Assembly (NCBI RefSeq): GCF_036013935.1
Contig: NZ_CP107902.1
Span: 7,225,001 to 7,289,000, forward strand
DNA length: 64,000 bases
Source: Streptomyces sp. NBC_00461
GTDB lineage: Bacteria > Actinomycetota > Actinomycetes > Streptomycetales > Streptomycetaceae
Direction of reading: 5' to 3'
Part shown: positions 45,770 to 54,732 of the stretch, in pieces
Layout of the letters: each line of letters starts with the position of its first letter
Numbering within the stretch: the stretch's first letter is position 1
Notes under the pieces: generated by a model
Databases searched by the model: none
Told to the model about the DNA's origin: nothing
What the model saw: the letters and a program-made list of their open reading frames with translations, nothing else
Made by a program: the position numbers and the translations under genes

Positions 45770-47089
45770 TTACGACCCCAACACCCTGCGCAGGTAGTCG
45801 TTCTGGAAGCGCCGATCGGGGTCGAGCCGGTCTCGCAGCGCGGTGAACTCTCCGAAGCGCGGGTAGACCCCGGAGAAGTACTCGGCGTCCCGCGTGTGCA
45901 CCTTGCCCCAGTGCGGCCGGCCCTCGTGCGCGGTGAGGATGCGCTCGGCGGCGGTGAAGTACGCCTGATAGGGCGTTCCCTTGAACATGTGGACGGCGAC
46001 GTACGCGCTCTCGCGGCCCGATGCCGTCGACAGCGTGATGTCGTCGGCGGGGGCGGTGCGCACTTCGACCGGGAAGCTGATCCGCAGCCGGGAGCGGTCG
46101 ATCATCGCCTTCAGTTCGCGCAGCGTCTCGGCCAGGGCCTCGCGCGGGACGGCGTACTCCATCTCCACGAAGCGCACCCGCCGCGGCGAAGTGAAGACCT
46201 TGTACGGAATGTCGGTGTACGTGCGCGCGGACAGCGCCTTGCTGGAGATCCGGGCGATCGTCGGGACGGTCGCGGGTGCCGTGCGGCCGACCCACTGGGC
46301 CACCTGAAAGACGCCGTTGGAGAGGAACTCGTCCTCGAACCAGCCGGTCACCGGGCTCACCGGCTTCTCCGGGCCCGCGCTGCGGTTGTTGCGCTTGGTG
46401 TTGGTGCTGCCGGTGTGCGGGAACCAGTAGAACTCGAAGTGCTCGTTCTCGGCCCAGAGTTCGTCGAACTCGGCGAGGACCCTGTCGAAGGGCATCGGTT
46501 CCTCGCGCGCCGTGAGCAGGAAGACCGGCTCCACGGCGAAGGTGATCGCGGTGACGATGCCGAGTGCGCCGAGGCCGATCCGGGCGGCCGCGAAGACCTC
46601 CGGATTCTCCTTCTCGGAGCAGCTGAGCACCGAGCCGTCGGCGGTGACCAGCTCAAGTCCCGTGATCTGGGCGGCGATCGACGCCGATTCGCGGCCGGTG
46701 CCGTGCGTGCCGGTGCTGGTGGCGCCGGAGACCGTCTGCTCCATGATGTCGCCCATGTTGGTCAGCGACAGACCCTCGCGGGCCAGAGCCATGTTGAGCC
46801 TCTTGAGCGGGGTGCCCGCCTCGACCGTGACCGTCATGGCGTCGCGATCAATCTTGCGTATACCGGTCAACAGTTGAGGGCGGATCAACACACCGTCGGT
46901 GGCGGCGATGGACGTGAAGGAGTGCCCGGTGCCGACGGCCTTCACCGTCAGACCGTCCTCCGCGGCCTTTCGCACGGCCGCGGACAGTTCCTCCACGGAG
47001 GCCGGAGCGACCTCCCGCGCAGGACGGGCCGTGACGTTGCCGCCCCAGTTACGCCACGTGCCGTTCTTCCCGCTCGCTGTGCTGCTCAA
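45770..47089 (-). CDS. FAD-linked oxidase, D-arabinono-1,4-lactone oxidase (ALO) family
   Basis: A 439-aa oxidoreductase. The PCMH-type FAD-binding domain (about 1-180) has GTGHSFTSIA, SLTNMGDI and STGTHGTG. The C-terminal ALO domain ends in the family motif RPHWGKVH. Relatives oxidise sugar lactones or alditols with release of H2O2. TTG 47089 is the start because GGGGAGG is 5 bases upstream. The gene overlaps the end of the MFS gene by 41 bp, so the two are co-transcribed and the transporter may import or export the substrate. Confidence 0.85.
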   Translation of the reverse strand: MSSTASGKNGTWRNWGGNVTARPAREVAPASVEELSAAVRKAAEDGLTVKAVGTGHSFTSIAATDGVLIRPQLLTGIRKIDRDAMTVTVEAGTPLKRLNMALAREGLSLTNMGDIMEQTVSGATSTGTHGTGRESASIAAQITGLELVTADGSVLSCSEKENPEVFAAARIGLGALGIVTAITFAVEPVFLLTAREEPMPFDRVLAEFDELWAENEHFEFYWFPHTGSTNTKRNNRSAGPEKPVSPVTGWFEDEFLSNGVFQVAQWVGRTAPATVPTIARISSKALSARTYTDIPYKVFTSPRRVRFVEMEYAVPREALAETLRELKAMIDRSRLRISFPVEVRTAPADDITLSTASGRESAYVAVHMFKGTPYQAYFTAAERILTAHEGRPHWGKVHTRDAEYFSGVYPRFGEFTALRDRLDPDRRFQNDYLRRVLGS

Positions 47090-48287
47090 CGATGCCTCCC
47101 CGACGCGGAGCCGGCCTGCTGAGCCGGCGGTACCCCAGGAAACCGACCGCGACCGCGACGGCCCCGGACACCGCCGGAACCCCGTACCCGGCACGCGCGC
47201 CGGCAGCGTCGATGACCCAGCCGGCCACGGAGGAGCCGAGCGCGACGCCGACCGCGAGCCCGGTGCTCACCCAGGTCATGCCCTCGGTCAACTGCGCGCG
47301 TGGTACGTGCTCTTCGATGAGGGACATCGTCGTGATCATCGTGGGAGCGATGGACAGGCCCGCAACGAACAGCGCCACGGCCAGAAACGGCAAGTTTCCG
47401 ACCAGTAGGAGGGGGATCATACTCACGGCCATCGCGCATATGCCCAGCAGCCAGCGACGTCCGGGCGCCCCCTCGAAGTGCCGCAGCCCGAACACGACTC
47501 CGGCAAGGCAGGAACCCGCCGCGTACACCGCGAGCACGATGCTCGCGGCGGCCTTGTGACCCCGCTCGTCGGCGAAGGCCACGGTGACCACGTCCACCGC
47601 CCCGAAGATCGCCCCGGTCGCCACGAAGGTGGCCACCAGGACCTGCAGGCCGGGAGAGCGCATCGCCGTACCGCCGCCCTGCTTCTCGCGCGGGTGCGGC
47701 ACGGGCTCCGTGGCGCGCTGCGCGGTCAGCCAGAAGACCCCGGCCGCCAGGAAGCAGGCGGCGAGCAACGGCCCCGCCTCCGGGAACCAGGCCGTGGACA
47801 GCCCGATGGAGATGATCGGCCCGAAGATGAAGCACACCTCGTCGACCACGGACTCGAAGGAGTACGCGGTGTGCAGCCGCGGAGTGCCCCGGTACAGGGC
47901 CGCCCAGCGGGCGCGGATCATCGCGCCGAGGCTCGGCACTGAGCCGATGCCGGCGGCGCACACGAAAAGCACCCAGTCCGGCCACCCGAAGTGCGCGGCG
48001 AGCAGCAGCCCGGCCGCCGAGGCGAGCGCCACGAACGTCGCCGGGCGCAGCACCCTGCGCTGTCCGTGCTGGTCCACCAGCCGGGAGATCTGCGGCCCGA
48101 TCGCCGCGGCGGCGAGCGCGATGGTGGCCGACAGGGCGCCTGCGAGCCCGTAGCGCCCGGTGAGCTGGGAGACCATCGTGACCACGCCGATGCCCATCAT
48201 CGACAGGGGCATCCGGCCGAGGAGGCCCGCGGCGGAGAAGCTCCTGGAGCCGGGGGCGGCGAACAGGGCGCGGTAGGGGCTGGGCAC
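47049..48287 (-). CDS. MFS transporter
   Basis: A 412-aa major facilitator with about 12 hydrophobic segments and the usual basic cytoplasmic loop (RLVDQHGQRRVLRP) between helices 2 and 3. Substrate unknown. It is the first gene of a two-gene unit with the ALO-type oxidase. GGAGA precedes GTG 48287. Two perfect 15-bp direct repeats lie upstream, suggesting specific control. Confidence 0.8.
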   Translation of the reverse strand: MPSPYRALFAAPGSRSFSAAGLLGRMPLSMMGIGVVTMVSQLTGRYGLAGALSATIALAAAAIGPQISRLVDQHGQRRVLRPATFVALASAAGLLLAAHFGWPDWVLFVCAAGIGSVPSLGAMIRARWAALYRGTPRLHTAYSFESVVDEVCFIFGPIISIGLSTAWFPEAGPLLAACFLAAGVFWLTAQRATEPVPHPREKQGGGTAMRSPGLQVLVATFVATGAIFGAVDVVTVAFADERGHKAAASIVLAVYAAGSCLAGVVFGLRHFEGAPGRRWLLGICAMAVSMIPLLLVGNLPFLAVALFVAGLSIAPTMITTMSLIEEHVPRAQLTEGMTWVSTGLAVGVALGSSVAGWVIDAAGARAGYGVPAVSGAVAVAVGFLGYRRLSRPAPRRGGIVEQHSEREERHVA

Positions 48288-48305
48288 GGGGTCTCCGGTG
48301 GCTAC

Positions 48306-48342
48306 GGCTCAGTAAGGTGCCGACTGTGGCTCAGTAAGGTGC
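48306..48342. promoter_or_regulatory. Perfect 15-bp direct repeat before the MFS operon
   Basis: GGCTCAGTAAGGTGC occurs at 48306-48320 and 48328-48342. The start-to-start distance of 22 bp is two helical turns, so a regulator could bind both copies on one DNA face. The repeat ends 18 bp from the MFS start codon on the minus strand. Confidence 0.65.
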
Positions 48343-48483
48343 GAATGCGGCGGATACAGCTTACGAGTGAGGTCACCCTAATGCACCCGGTAATCAGCGG
48401 GTGAACGCGTCCGGACAGCGGTCCGACCCCGCTCGTCACCCGGCCGTTTCCCGGCCGTCAGTGCCGGGTGGCAGGATCGACCC

Positions 48484-49611
48484 ATGTCAGACGCGCTCGA
48501 TGCCACCCCCTACGACGCCCTGCTCCTGCTCTCGTTCGGCGGCCCCGAAGGCCCGGACGACGTGGTCCCGTTCCTGGAGAACGTGACGCGAGGGCGCGGC
48601 ATCCCCAAGGAACGCCTGAAAGAAGTCGGGCAGCACTACTTCCTCTTCGGCGGGGTCAGCCCCATCAACGACCAGAACCGCGCCCTGCTGGACGCCCTGC
48701 GCAAGGACTTCGCGGGCCACGGTCTGGATCTGCCGGTCTACTGGGGCAACCGCAACTGGGCGCCCTACCTGACGGACACCCTGCGCGAGATGGTCGCCGA
48801 CGGCCACCGCCGCATCCTGGTCCTCGCCACCAGCGCCTACGCCTCGTACTCGGGCTGCCGCCAGTACCGCGAGAACCTCGCCGACTCGCTCGCCGCCCTG
48901 CAGGCCGAGGGCCTGGAGCTGCCGAAGATCGACAAGCTCCGGCACTACTTCAATCACGAGGGCTTCGTCGAGCCCATGACCGAAGGCGTGCTGCAGTCCC
49001 TGGCCGACCTCCCCGAGGACGTCCGGGACGGGGCGCACATCGCGTTCTCGACCCACTCGATCCCGACCGCGTCCGCGGACACCTCCGGCCCGGTCGAGGA
49101 CCACGGTGACGGCGGGGCGTACGTCGAACAGCACCTGGAAGTGGCGCAGCTGATCGCCGAAGCGGTCCGCGAGCGCACGGGCATCGACCACCCCTGGAAG
49201 CTCGTCTACCAGTCGCGCTCCGGAGCCCCGCACATCCCGTGGCTCGAGCCGGACATCTGCGACCACCTGGAGGAGCTGCACGGCGCCGAGGTCCCGGCCG
49301 TCGTGATCGCCCCCATCGGCTTCGTCTCCGACCACATGGAGGTCCTCTACGACCTCGACACGGAGGCCATGGCCAAGGCCGAGGAGCTGGGACTGCCGAT
49401 GCGCCGCTCGGCCACCGTCGGCGCCGACCCGCGCTTCGCCGCCGCGGTCCGCGACCTCGTCCTGGAGCGGGCCTCGGCGGAGCGAGGCGAGGAGGTCACG
49501 CCCTGCGCCCTCGGTGCGCTCGGCGCGAGCCACAACCTCTGCCCCGTCGGCTGCTGCCCGGCCCGCGCCCCCCGCCCGGCCGCCGCAGGCGTCGACAGCC
49601 CCTACGCGTGA
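48484..49611 (+). CDS. cpfC: Coproporphyrin III ferrochelatase
   Basis: A 375-aa class I ferrochelatase (also called hemH). The core motifs [29 protein letters not shown] and [16 protein letters not shown] are present. The C-terminus has closely spaced cysteines (NLCPVGCCP) plus an upstream Cys, matching the [2Fe-2S] cluster of actinobacterial enzymes. It inserts Fe2+ into coproporphyrin III in the actinobacterial haem pathway. It is followed 8 bp later by the inositol-monophosphatase-family gene, probably in one operon. Confidence 0.92.
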   Translation: MSDALDATPYDALLLLSFGGPEGPDDVVPFLENVTRGRGIPKERLKEVGQHYFLFGGVSPINDQNRALLDALRKDFAGHGLDLPVYWGNRNWAPYLTDTLREMVADGHRRILVLATSAYASYSGCRQYRENLADSLAALQAEGLELPKIDKLRHYFNHEGFVEPMTEGVLQSLADLPEDVRDGAHIAFSTHSIPTASADTSGPVEDHGDGGAYVEQHLEVAQLIAEAVRERTGIDHPWKLVYQSRSGAPHIPWLEPDICDHLEELHGAEVPAVVIAPIGFVSDHMEVLYDLDTEAMAKAEELGLPMRRSATVGADPRFAAAVRDLVLERASAERGEEVTPCALGALGASHNLCPVGCCPARAPRPAAAGVDSPYA

Positions 49612-49619
49612 GGAACCCC

Positions 49620-50435
49620 GTGACCGACCCCCTGCACCAGGAACTGCTCGCGCTGGCCCAGGAGGCCGCCCGCCGCGCCGGGGAGCTGCTGCGCGACGGC
49701 CGCCCGGCCGACCTCGCGGTCGCCGCGACCAAGTCCAGCCCGATCGACGTCGTCACCGAGATGGACATCGCGGCGGAGAAGCTGATCACCGAGCTGATCG
49801 CCGCGCACCGTCCGGACGACGGCTTCCTCGGCGAGGAGGGTGCCTCCACCGAGGGCACGAGCGGGATCCGCTGGGTGATCGACCCGCTCGACGGGACGGT
49901 CAACTATCTGTACGGGCTGCCGACCTGGGCGGTCTCCATCGCGGCCGAGCAGGACGGCGAGACCGTCGTCGGGGTCGTCGCGGCCCCGATGCGCGGCGAG
50001 ACGTACCACGCGGTCCGCGGTGGCGGCGCCCGTGCCACGGGCGCCTGGGAGGGCGAGCGCGAACTGGCCTGCCGCCCGGCGCCGCCCCTCGACCAGGCCC
50101 TGGTCTCGACGGGCTTCAACTACGTCACCGAGGTTCGCACCCACCAGGCCGAGGTCGCCCGGAAACTGATCCCCCTGCTGCGTGACATCCGGCGCAGCGG
50201 CTCGGCCGCCGTCGACCTGTGCGACGTCGCGTTTGGCCGCCTCGACGGCTACTACGAGCGCGGGCTGCACGCGTGGGACCTCGCGGCAGGCGACCTCATC
50301 GCCCGGGAAGCGGGCGCGCTGACCGGTGGACGCCCGGGAGAGCGCCCCGCACACGACCTGACGATCGCCGCCACCCCGGGCGTCTTCGAGCCGCTCCAGC
50401 GCCTCCTGGAGGACTTTGGCGCCTGGCACGACTGA
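49620..50435 (+). CDS. Inositol monophosphatase-family phosphatase
   Basis: A 271-aa Mg2+-dependent phosphatase. Metal-site motifs are complete: GEEGAS, WVIDPLDGTVNYLYG and WDLAAGDLIAREAG. Members hydrolyse inositol-1-phosphate, histidinol phosphate or fructose-1,6-bisphosphate, and sequence alone does not decide here. AGGA is 6 bases before GTG 49620. The longer frame to 49239 lies inside the ferrochelatase gene. Confidence 0.88.
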   Translation: MTDPLHQELLALAQEAARRAGELLRDGRPADLAVAATKSSPIDVVTEMDIAAEKLITELIAAHRPDDGFLGEEGASTEGTSGIRWVIDPLDGTVNYLYGLPTWAVSIAAEQDGETVVGVVAAPMRGETYHAVRGGGARATGAWEGERELACRPAPPLDQALVSTGFNYVTEVRTHQAEVARKLIPLLRDIRRSGSAAVDLCDVAFGRLDGYYERGLHAWDLAAGDLIAREAGALTGGRPGERPAHDLTIAATPGVFEPLQRLLEDFGAWHD

Positions 50436-50495
50436 GCCCCCGGCCGGCGGGTTGCGGCACGGCGGCCGGCAGGTGAACGCCGTCGTACGACAACA

Positions 50496-50534
50496 CAGCG
50501 GGCCCCCGGCGCTGGATTCGCCGGGGGCCCGCTG
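50496..50534. terminator. Terminator between convergent genes
   Basis: 16-base arms (50496-50511 and 50519-50534) with a 7-base loop, perfectly paired. Confidence 0.85.
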
Positions 50535-50558
50535 CCGTGCGTACGCGCTGATCAGACG

Positions 50559-50723
50559 CTAGACGCCGACCTCCACACCGTGCTCGGCGGCGAGGCGGCG
50601 CAGGTCGTCGAGCTCGCCCTGCTCCACCTCGACGAGGAAATCGTCGCCCTCGTCGCGAGCCCGCGTCAGGTCGGACTCGGTCGTCCTTATGCGCTGCAGA
50701 AGTCCTGCGGTGAATGCGTCCAT
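50559..50723 (-). CDS. Small helical hypothetical protein
   Basis: A 54-aa acidic protein predicted to be almost wholly helical (MDAFTAGLLQRIRTTESDL, then EQGELDDLRRLAAEHG). It resembles short conserved Streptomyces proteins of unknown function. GAGGGGG stands upstream of the ATG, and a strong terminator lies just downstream, so it is a real transcription unit. It is divergent from cutR. Confidence 0.6.
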   Translation of the reverse strand: MDAFTAGLLQRIRTTESDLTRARDEGDDFLVEVEQGELDDLRRLAAEHGVEVGV

Positions 50724-51148
50724 GCTGCGCCCCCTCGTCCAGGGTCGTGGGTCGATGGCACGGGGGTGTGCCGTTCGGAAGGGGCGATCACGTCTCCTGC
50801 AGGTGCCCAGCGCTGCCGCGGCCGGGCGGCGACGGTGCCGGACACCCACGCCCACTCTGCGGAAAGCGGATTGCGCCGTGCCGCATGGTGCTGCGGCACT
50901 AGCAGAGCGTGATCGCGGGGTATGAACCGTCCTCCCCCCGCTCCCTTCCACGGAAACCTCAACCCAGCGAGAAAATCCTTCATTCCCGGGTCTCACACCT
51001 GTCCTTCATCCGGCCCTCATCCTCCGTCCCCCGCCTTACAGCCGACTTATGGCCGAAAAGGGCAGGATGGAGGCACACACTCATGAAGACCCCTGCTCGC
51101 GTGTGCCCTTCGGGCGCTACGCGGGTGGACACAGGAAGGACGTGCGAC
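50724..51148. other. 425-bp divergent region upstream of cutR
   Basis: It contains promoters for the 54-aa gene and cutR, none recognisable with confidence. An in-frame ATG at 51083 with GGAGG upstream could extend CutR by 22 residues (see findings). No RNA gene was seen. Confidence 0.4.
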
Positions 51149-51802
51149 GTGCGCGTACTCGTCGTCGAGGACGAGCAGCTGCTCGCCGATGCGGTGGCCA
51201 CCGGACTGCGCCGGGAGGCCATGGCCGTCGACGTCGTGTACGACGGTGCGGCCGCCCTGGAGCGCATCGGCGTCAACGACTACGACGTGGTCGTCCTCGA
51301 CCGCGACCTCCCGCTCGTGCACGGCGACGACGTCTGCCGCAAGATCGTCGAGCTGGGCATGCCCACGCGCGTGCTGATGCTCACGGCCTCCGGCGACGTC
51401 AGCGACCGCGTCGAGGGCCTGGAGATCGGCGCCGACGACTATCTCCCCAAGCCCTTCGCGTTCAGCGAGCTCATCGCGCGCGTGCGTGCCCTCGGCCGGC
51501 GCACCAGCGTGCCGCTGCCACCCGTCCTGGAGCGCGCGGGCATCAAGCTCGACCCCAACCGCCGCGAGGTCTTCCGCGACGGCAAGGAGGTCCAGCTCGC
51601 GCCCAAGGAGTTCGCCGTCCTGGAAGTACTGATGCGCTCCGAGGGCGCGGTCGTCTCCGCGGAGCAGCTCCTGGAGAAGGCCTGGGACGAGAACACGGAC
51701 CCGTTCACGAACGTCGTGCGCGTCACCGTCATGACCCTGCGCCGCAAGCTGGGCGAGCCGCCGGTCATCGTCACCGTACCCGGCTCCGGCTACCGGATCT
51801 GA
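51149..51802 (+). CDS. cutR: CutR, OmpR-family response regulator
   Basis: A 217-aa response regulator. The receiver has VVEDEQLLADAVA and phosphoacceptor Asp51 (VVVLDRDLP). The C-terminal winged helix ends VTVMTLRRKLG and TVPGSGYRI. Length and N-terminus match Streptomyces CutR, which with CutS represses antibiotic production and responds to extracellular redox conditions. GTG 51149 has GGAAGGA upstream. The gene is 6 bp before cutS. Confidence 0.93.
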   Translation: MRVLVVEDEQLLADAVATGLRREAMAVDVVYDGAAALERIGVNDYDVVVLDRDLPLVHGDDVCRKIVELGMPTRVLMLTASGDVSDRVEGLEIGADDYLPKPFAFSELIARVRALGRRTSVPLPPVLERAGIKLDPNRREVFRDGKEVQLAPKEFAVLEVLMRSEGAVVSAEQLLEKAWDENTDPFTNVVRVTVMTLRRKLGEPPVIVTVPGSGYRI

Positions 51803-51808
51803 TGCCCG

Positions 51809-53047
51809 ATGGCCGCAACACCCACCCTCCCCACGGCACCCCCCAAGCCCACCTGGGACCCCAGGAAGCCCGAGCCGCCGTTCCCCTGGCTGCGCCCGAC
51901 CATCCGCATACGGCTCACGCTGCTGTACGGCGGCATGTTCCTGATCGCCGGCATCCTGCTGTTGTCGATCATCTACCTGCTGGCCGCCCAGGCCCTGCAC
52001 GAGGGCAACAGCCAGAACTTCCAGGTGTCCGGCAGCAACATCGCGATCAGTAGCTCCACCTGCCCGCAGCTCAACTCCGCGAGCTACAGCGAAGTCAGCT
52101 CGGTGTGGAAGGCCTGCAACGCCGCCCAGCGTCAGCAGGCCCTGGACGACCTCCTCAGCCGCTCCCTGCTCGCCCTCCTCGGCCTCGCCGTCATCGCCTT
52201 CGCCTTCGGCTACGCGATGGCAGGCCGCGTCCTGTCGCCGCTCGGCCGCATTCTCCGCACGGCGCGCGCGGTGGCCGGCTCGGACCTGTCCCGCAGGATC
52301 GAGCTGGACGGTCCGGACGACGAGATCAAGGAACTGGCCGACACCTTCGACGACATGCTGGAGCGCCTGCAGCGTGCCTTCACCGCCCAGCAGCGCTTCG
52401 TCGGCAACGCCTCCCACGAGCTGCGCACCCCGCTCGCGATCAACCGCACGCTCCTCGAAGTCCACCTGTCCGACCCGAACGCACCGGTGGAGCTCCAGCA
52501 GCTCGGCAAGACGCTGCTGGCCACCAACGAGCGCAGCGAGCAACTCGTCGAGGGACTGCTGCTGCTCGCCCGCAGCGACAACCAGATCGTCGAGCGCAAG
52601 CCCGTGGACCTCGCCGAGGTGGCCGAGCAGGCCGTCGACCAGGTGCTCTCGGAGGCGGACGCCAAGGGCGTGGTGATCCGCGGAGAGCAGAAGCCCGCGG
52701 TCGTCCAGGGCAACGGCGTGCTGCTGGAGCGGATCGCCCTGAACCTCGTCCAGAACGCCGTGCGGTACAACGTGCCGGACGGGGGCTGGGTCGAGGTCAA
52801 CACGGAGGTACAGCACGGCCAGGCGGTCCTGGTCGTGACGAACACCGGACCCGTCGTACCTGCGTACGAAATCGACAACCTCTTCGAGCCCTTCCGGCGG
52901 TTGCGCACCGAGCGCACGGGCAGTGACAAGGGCGTCGGCCTCGGTCTGTCCATCGTCCGGTCCGTGGCCCGGGCCCACGGCGGGCACATCTCGGCACAGC
53001 CGCGCGAAGGGGGTGGACTCGTGATGCGGGTCTCGCTTCCGATCTGA
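51809..53047 (+). CDS. cutS: CutS, sensor histidine kinase
   Basis: A 412-aa kinase with two transmembrane helices (about 36-60 and 116-138). They flank a short extracellular domain holding two cysteines, Cys85 (STCPQ) and Cys103 (KACNAA). These fit the proposal that CutS senses extracellular disulfide formation. A HAMP domain follows, then His203 (NASHELRTPLA) and the HATPase domain (NLVQNAVRYN, GVGLGLSIV). The stop is followed by a 393-bp non-coding region rich in palindromes. Confidence 0.93.
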   Translation: MAATPTLPTAPPKPTWDPRKPEPPFPWLRPTIRIRLTLLYGGMFLIAGILLLSIIYLLAAQALHEGNSQNFQVSGSNIAISSSTCPQLNSASYSEVSSVWKACNAAQRQQALDDLLSRSLLALLGLAVIAFAFGYAMAGRVLSPLGRILRTARAVAGSDLSRRIELDGPDDEIKELADTFDDMLERLQRAFTAQQRFVGNASHELRTPLAINRTLLEVHLSDPNAPVELQQLGKTLLATNERSEQLVEGLLLLARSDNQIVERKPVDLAEVAEQAVDQVLSEADAKGVVIRGEQKPAVVQGNGVLLERIALNLVQNAVRYNVPDGGWVEVNTEVQHGQAVLVVTNTGPVVPAYEIDNLFEPFRRLRTERTGSDKGVGLGLSIVRSVARAHGGHISAQPREGGGLVMRVSLPI

Positions 53048-53440
53048 GATCATGTCGCCGACACACGGGGATGTTCGCTTTGCGCGGAATTTTCTGGCCG
53101 CCGAATGGCGCATCGCATGTGTGATCGATCACAGGGGCGATTTTCCAGCCATCTACTCTCCGTGATCATGGGGGATGCCGGAAAGCCGGGATAATCCGGG
53201 TTTTCAGGTGTCCTGATCACGGGAAGTACAGGGTGAGACGCCTTTGAAGAGCGGCATAGGGACCGTGTACGGTCCCGTTCGCCATCCAAGCCGATCACTC
53301 TCGAGGGGTCCGGTTGGGTGTCGATTGAGTAACAGACCTTGATGTGAGGCAAAATCTCCGCCTCGGGTCGGGCACAAGTCCGGCCTCTCACGCGTTACGT
53401 GCGCTGGAGACACCGCAGACACCCAGAGGGGGAGAGCGAC
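53048..53440. other. 393-bp intergenic region after cutS
   Basis: No gene is supported. GC is lower than in the neighbours. It holds a 14-bp palindrome and further GTGATC-type sites (separate entry). The DUF4193 ribosome site GGGGGAGAG is at the right end. Confidence 0.5.
53120..53133. promoter_or_regulatory. 14-bp palindrome TGTGATCGATCACA
   Basis: A perfect palindrome. Related sites CCGTGATCA (53160-53168) and TGATCACGG (53214-53222) form an inverted pair 40-100 bp further on. It resembles a CRP site but has a 4-bp centre where CRP sites have 6. Confidence 0.5.
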
Positions 53441-53737
53441 ATGGCAACGGATTATGACACCCCACGCAAGACCGACGACGACGTTGACTCGGACAGTCTT
53501 GAAGAGCTGAAGGCCAGGCGGAACGACAAGTCGACGTCCGCAGTGGACGTCGACGAGTTCGAGGCTGCCGAAGGCCTGGAGCTGCCCGGCGCGGACCTCT
53601 CGAACGAGGAGTTGGCCGTCCGGGTGCTGCCCAAGCAGCAGGACGAGTTCACCTGCATGAGCTGCTTCCTGGTGCACCACCGCAGCCAGCTGGCCCGCGA
53701 GAAGAACGGTCAGCCGATCTGCCGCGACTGCGACTGA
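53441..53737 (+). CDS. DUF4193 protein, zinc-ribbon type
   Basis: A 98-aa acidic protein ending in a Cys4 zinc ribbon (CMSC and CRDC). DUF4193 is a conserved actinobacterial family without a known function. Such a small ribbon attached to an acidic N-terminus could bind RNA polymerase or nucleic acid. GGGGGAGAG precedes the ATG. It lies at the start of the conserved block leading to dut. Confidence 0.85.
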   Translation: MATDYDTPRKTDDDVDSDSLEELKARRNDKSTSAVDVDEFEAAEGLELPGADLSNEELAVRVLPKQQDEFTCMSCFLVHHRSQLAREKNGQPICRDCD

Positions 53738-53750
53738 GGCCGGGTCGGCC

Positions 53751-54683
53751 GTGACTGGCTCGACCCCTCCTTGGAAGCGCCGCTCCCTGCCGGGAGCGGA
53801 CCAAGGGCCGTCCGACGGCCCTCCTGGCGCGCGTGAAGACGAGCGGGGCCCCTCCGGTACGACACCGGGTATCACGGGGTCCACGGGATCGGCCTCGCTC
53901 GATCCGACGGCCGGCCGGGCTGACTCCCCGGCTGCGTCGCAGACCCCCGCGCCCGTCGCCAGGCGACGGGTCGCGGTGATCCGCGACAAGGCCGTGGAAG
54001 GCGTCCGCAAGGGCGGCAGCGCCGCCAGGGCCGGTTTGGCGTACCTCGCCGACCGCATCATCGATATCGCCCCGAGGATCCCCGTACGGGACCTCGCGGC
54101 CCTCCGCAAGCAATTCCCGGGCCTGGGACCCGAGCAGCTCGCGGACAAGCTCGTGGCGGGTGCGGCAGCCGCCACGTCGACGGTCGGAGCGGGGGTCGGA
54201 GCGGCAGCAATGCTGCCCGTACCGCCCGCGATGCCGACGGAACTCGCCGCCGAGATCACCGGGGTCGCGGCGATCGAGCTGAAACTCATCGCCGAACTCC
54301 ACGAGGTCTACGGCGTACGCCCGGCCGGCAACCTCAAAGAGCGCAGCACGGCGTATCTGAACTCCTGGTCGGGGGAGCGCGGGATCGACGTGACCAAGCC
54401 GTCGACCGTGAGCTCCGCGCTGAACGGCCACATGAAGCGCGAACTGCGCCAGCAGATCATGAAGCGCATGGTTCGCGACCTGCCGAACCTCATGCCCTTC
54501 ATGGTGGGAGCCGCCGTGGGCGCGGTCATGAACCGCCGGGACACCAGGAAACTCGCCGCGCGAATCCGCAAGGACCTGAGAAAGATCCAGGTCTCCTGGG
54601 ACGCGCTTCCCGAACTCCCGGCCCTGGAGCCCGTGCCGGACCCGGTCACGATGGCCGAGATCCGCAAGGAAATCGGGCCCTGA
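53751..54683 (+). CDS. Conserved hypothetical protein with Gly/Ala-rich hydrophobic core
   Basis: A 310-aa protein. The first 70 residues are Pro/Ser/Gly-rich and disordered. The remainder is helical, with a Gly/Ala-rich hydrophobic stretch (LVAGAAAATSTVGAGVGAAAMLPVPP, two parts) and a second at PFMVGAAVGAVMNRRD. This could be a membrane-associated or EcsC-like protein; I do not recognise it with certainty. It follows DUF4193 by 13 bp, so it is probably co-transcribed. The stop codon lies inside a 20-bp palindrome. Confidence 0.65.
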   Translation: MTGSTPPWKRRSLPGADQGPSDGPPGAREDERGPSGTTPGITGSTGSASLDPTAGRADSPAASQTPAPVARRRVAVIRDKAVEGVRKGGSAARAGLAYLADRIIDIAPRIPVRDLAALRKQFPGLGPEQLADKLVAGAAAATSTVGAGVGAAAMLPVPPAMPTELAAEITGVAAIELKLIAELHEVYGVRPAGNLKERSTAYLNSWSGERGIDVTKPSTVSSALNGHMKRELRQQIMKRMVRDLPNLMPFMVGAAVGAVMNRRDTRKLAARIRKDLRKIQVSWDALPELPALEPVPDPVTMAEIRKEIGP

Positions 54684-54696
54684 GGGCCCTCAGGGC
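54677..54696. terminator. 20-bp palindrome overlapping a stop codon
   Basis: GCCCTGAG-GGCC-CTCAGGGC is a perfect palindrome that includes the TGA of the preceding gene. It can serve as terminator for both convergent genes. Confidence 0.65.
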
Positions 54697-54732
54697 ACGG
54701 AAAGTGCCCCGTTGCGCCACGAAGGTGCGCCC

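Noticed and set aside
48378..48396. Iron-box-like sequence upstream of the ferrochelatase gene
   Set aside because: Only about 11 of 19 positions fit the DmdR/IdeR consensus and the symmetric core is broken.
53120..53133. CRP site after cutS
   Set aside because: The palindrome has a 4-bp centre; CRP sites need 6 bp, and the Streptomyces Crp pattern GTG-N6-GNCAC is not matched.
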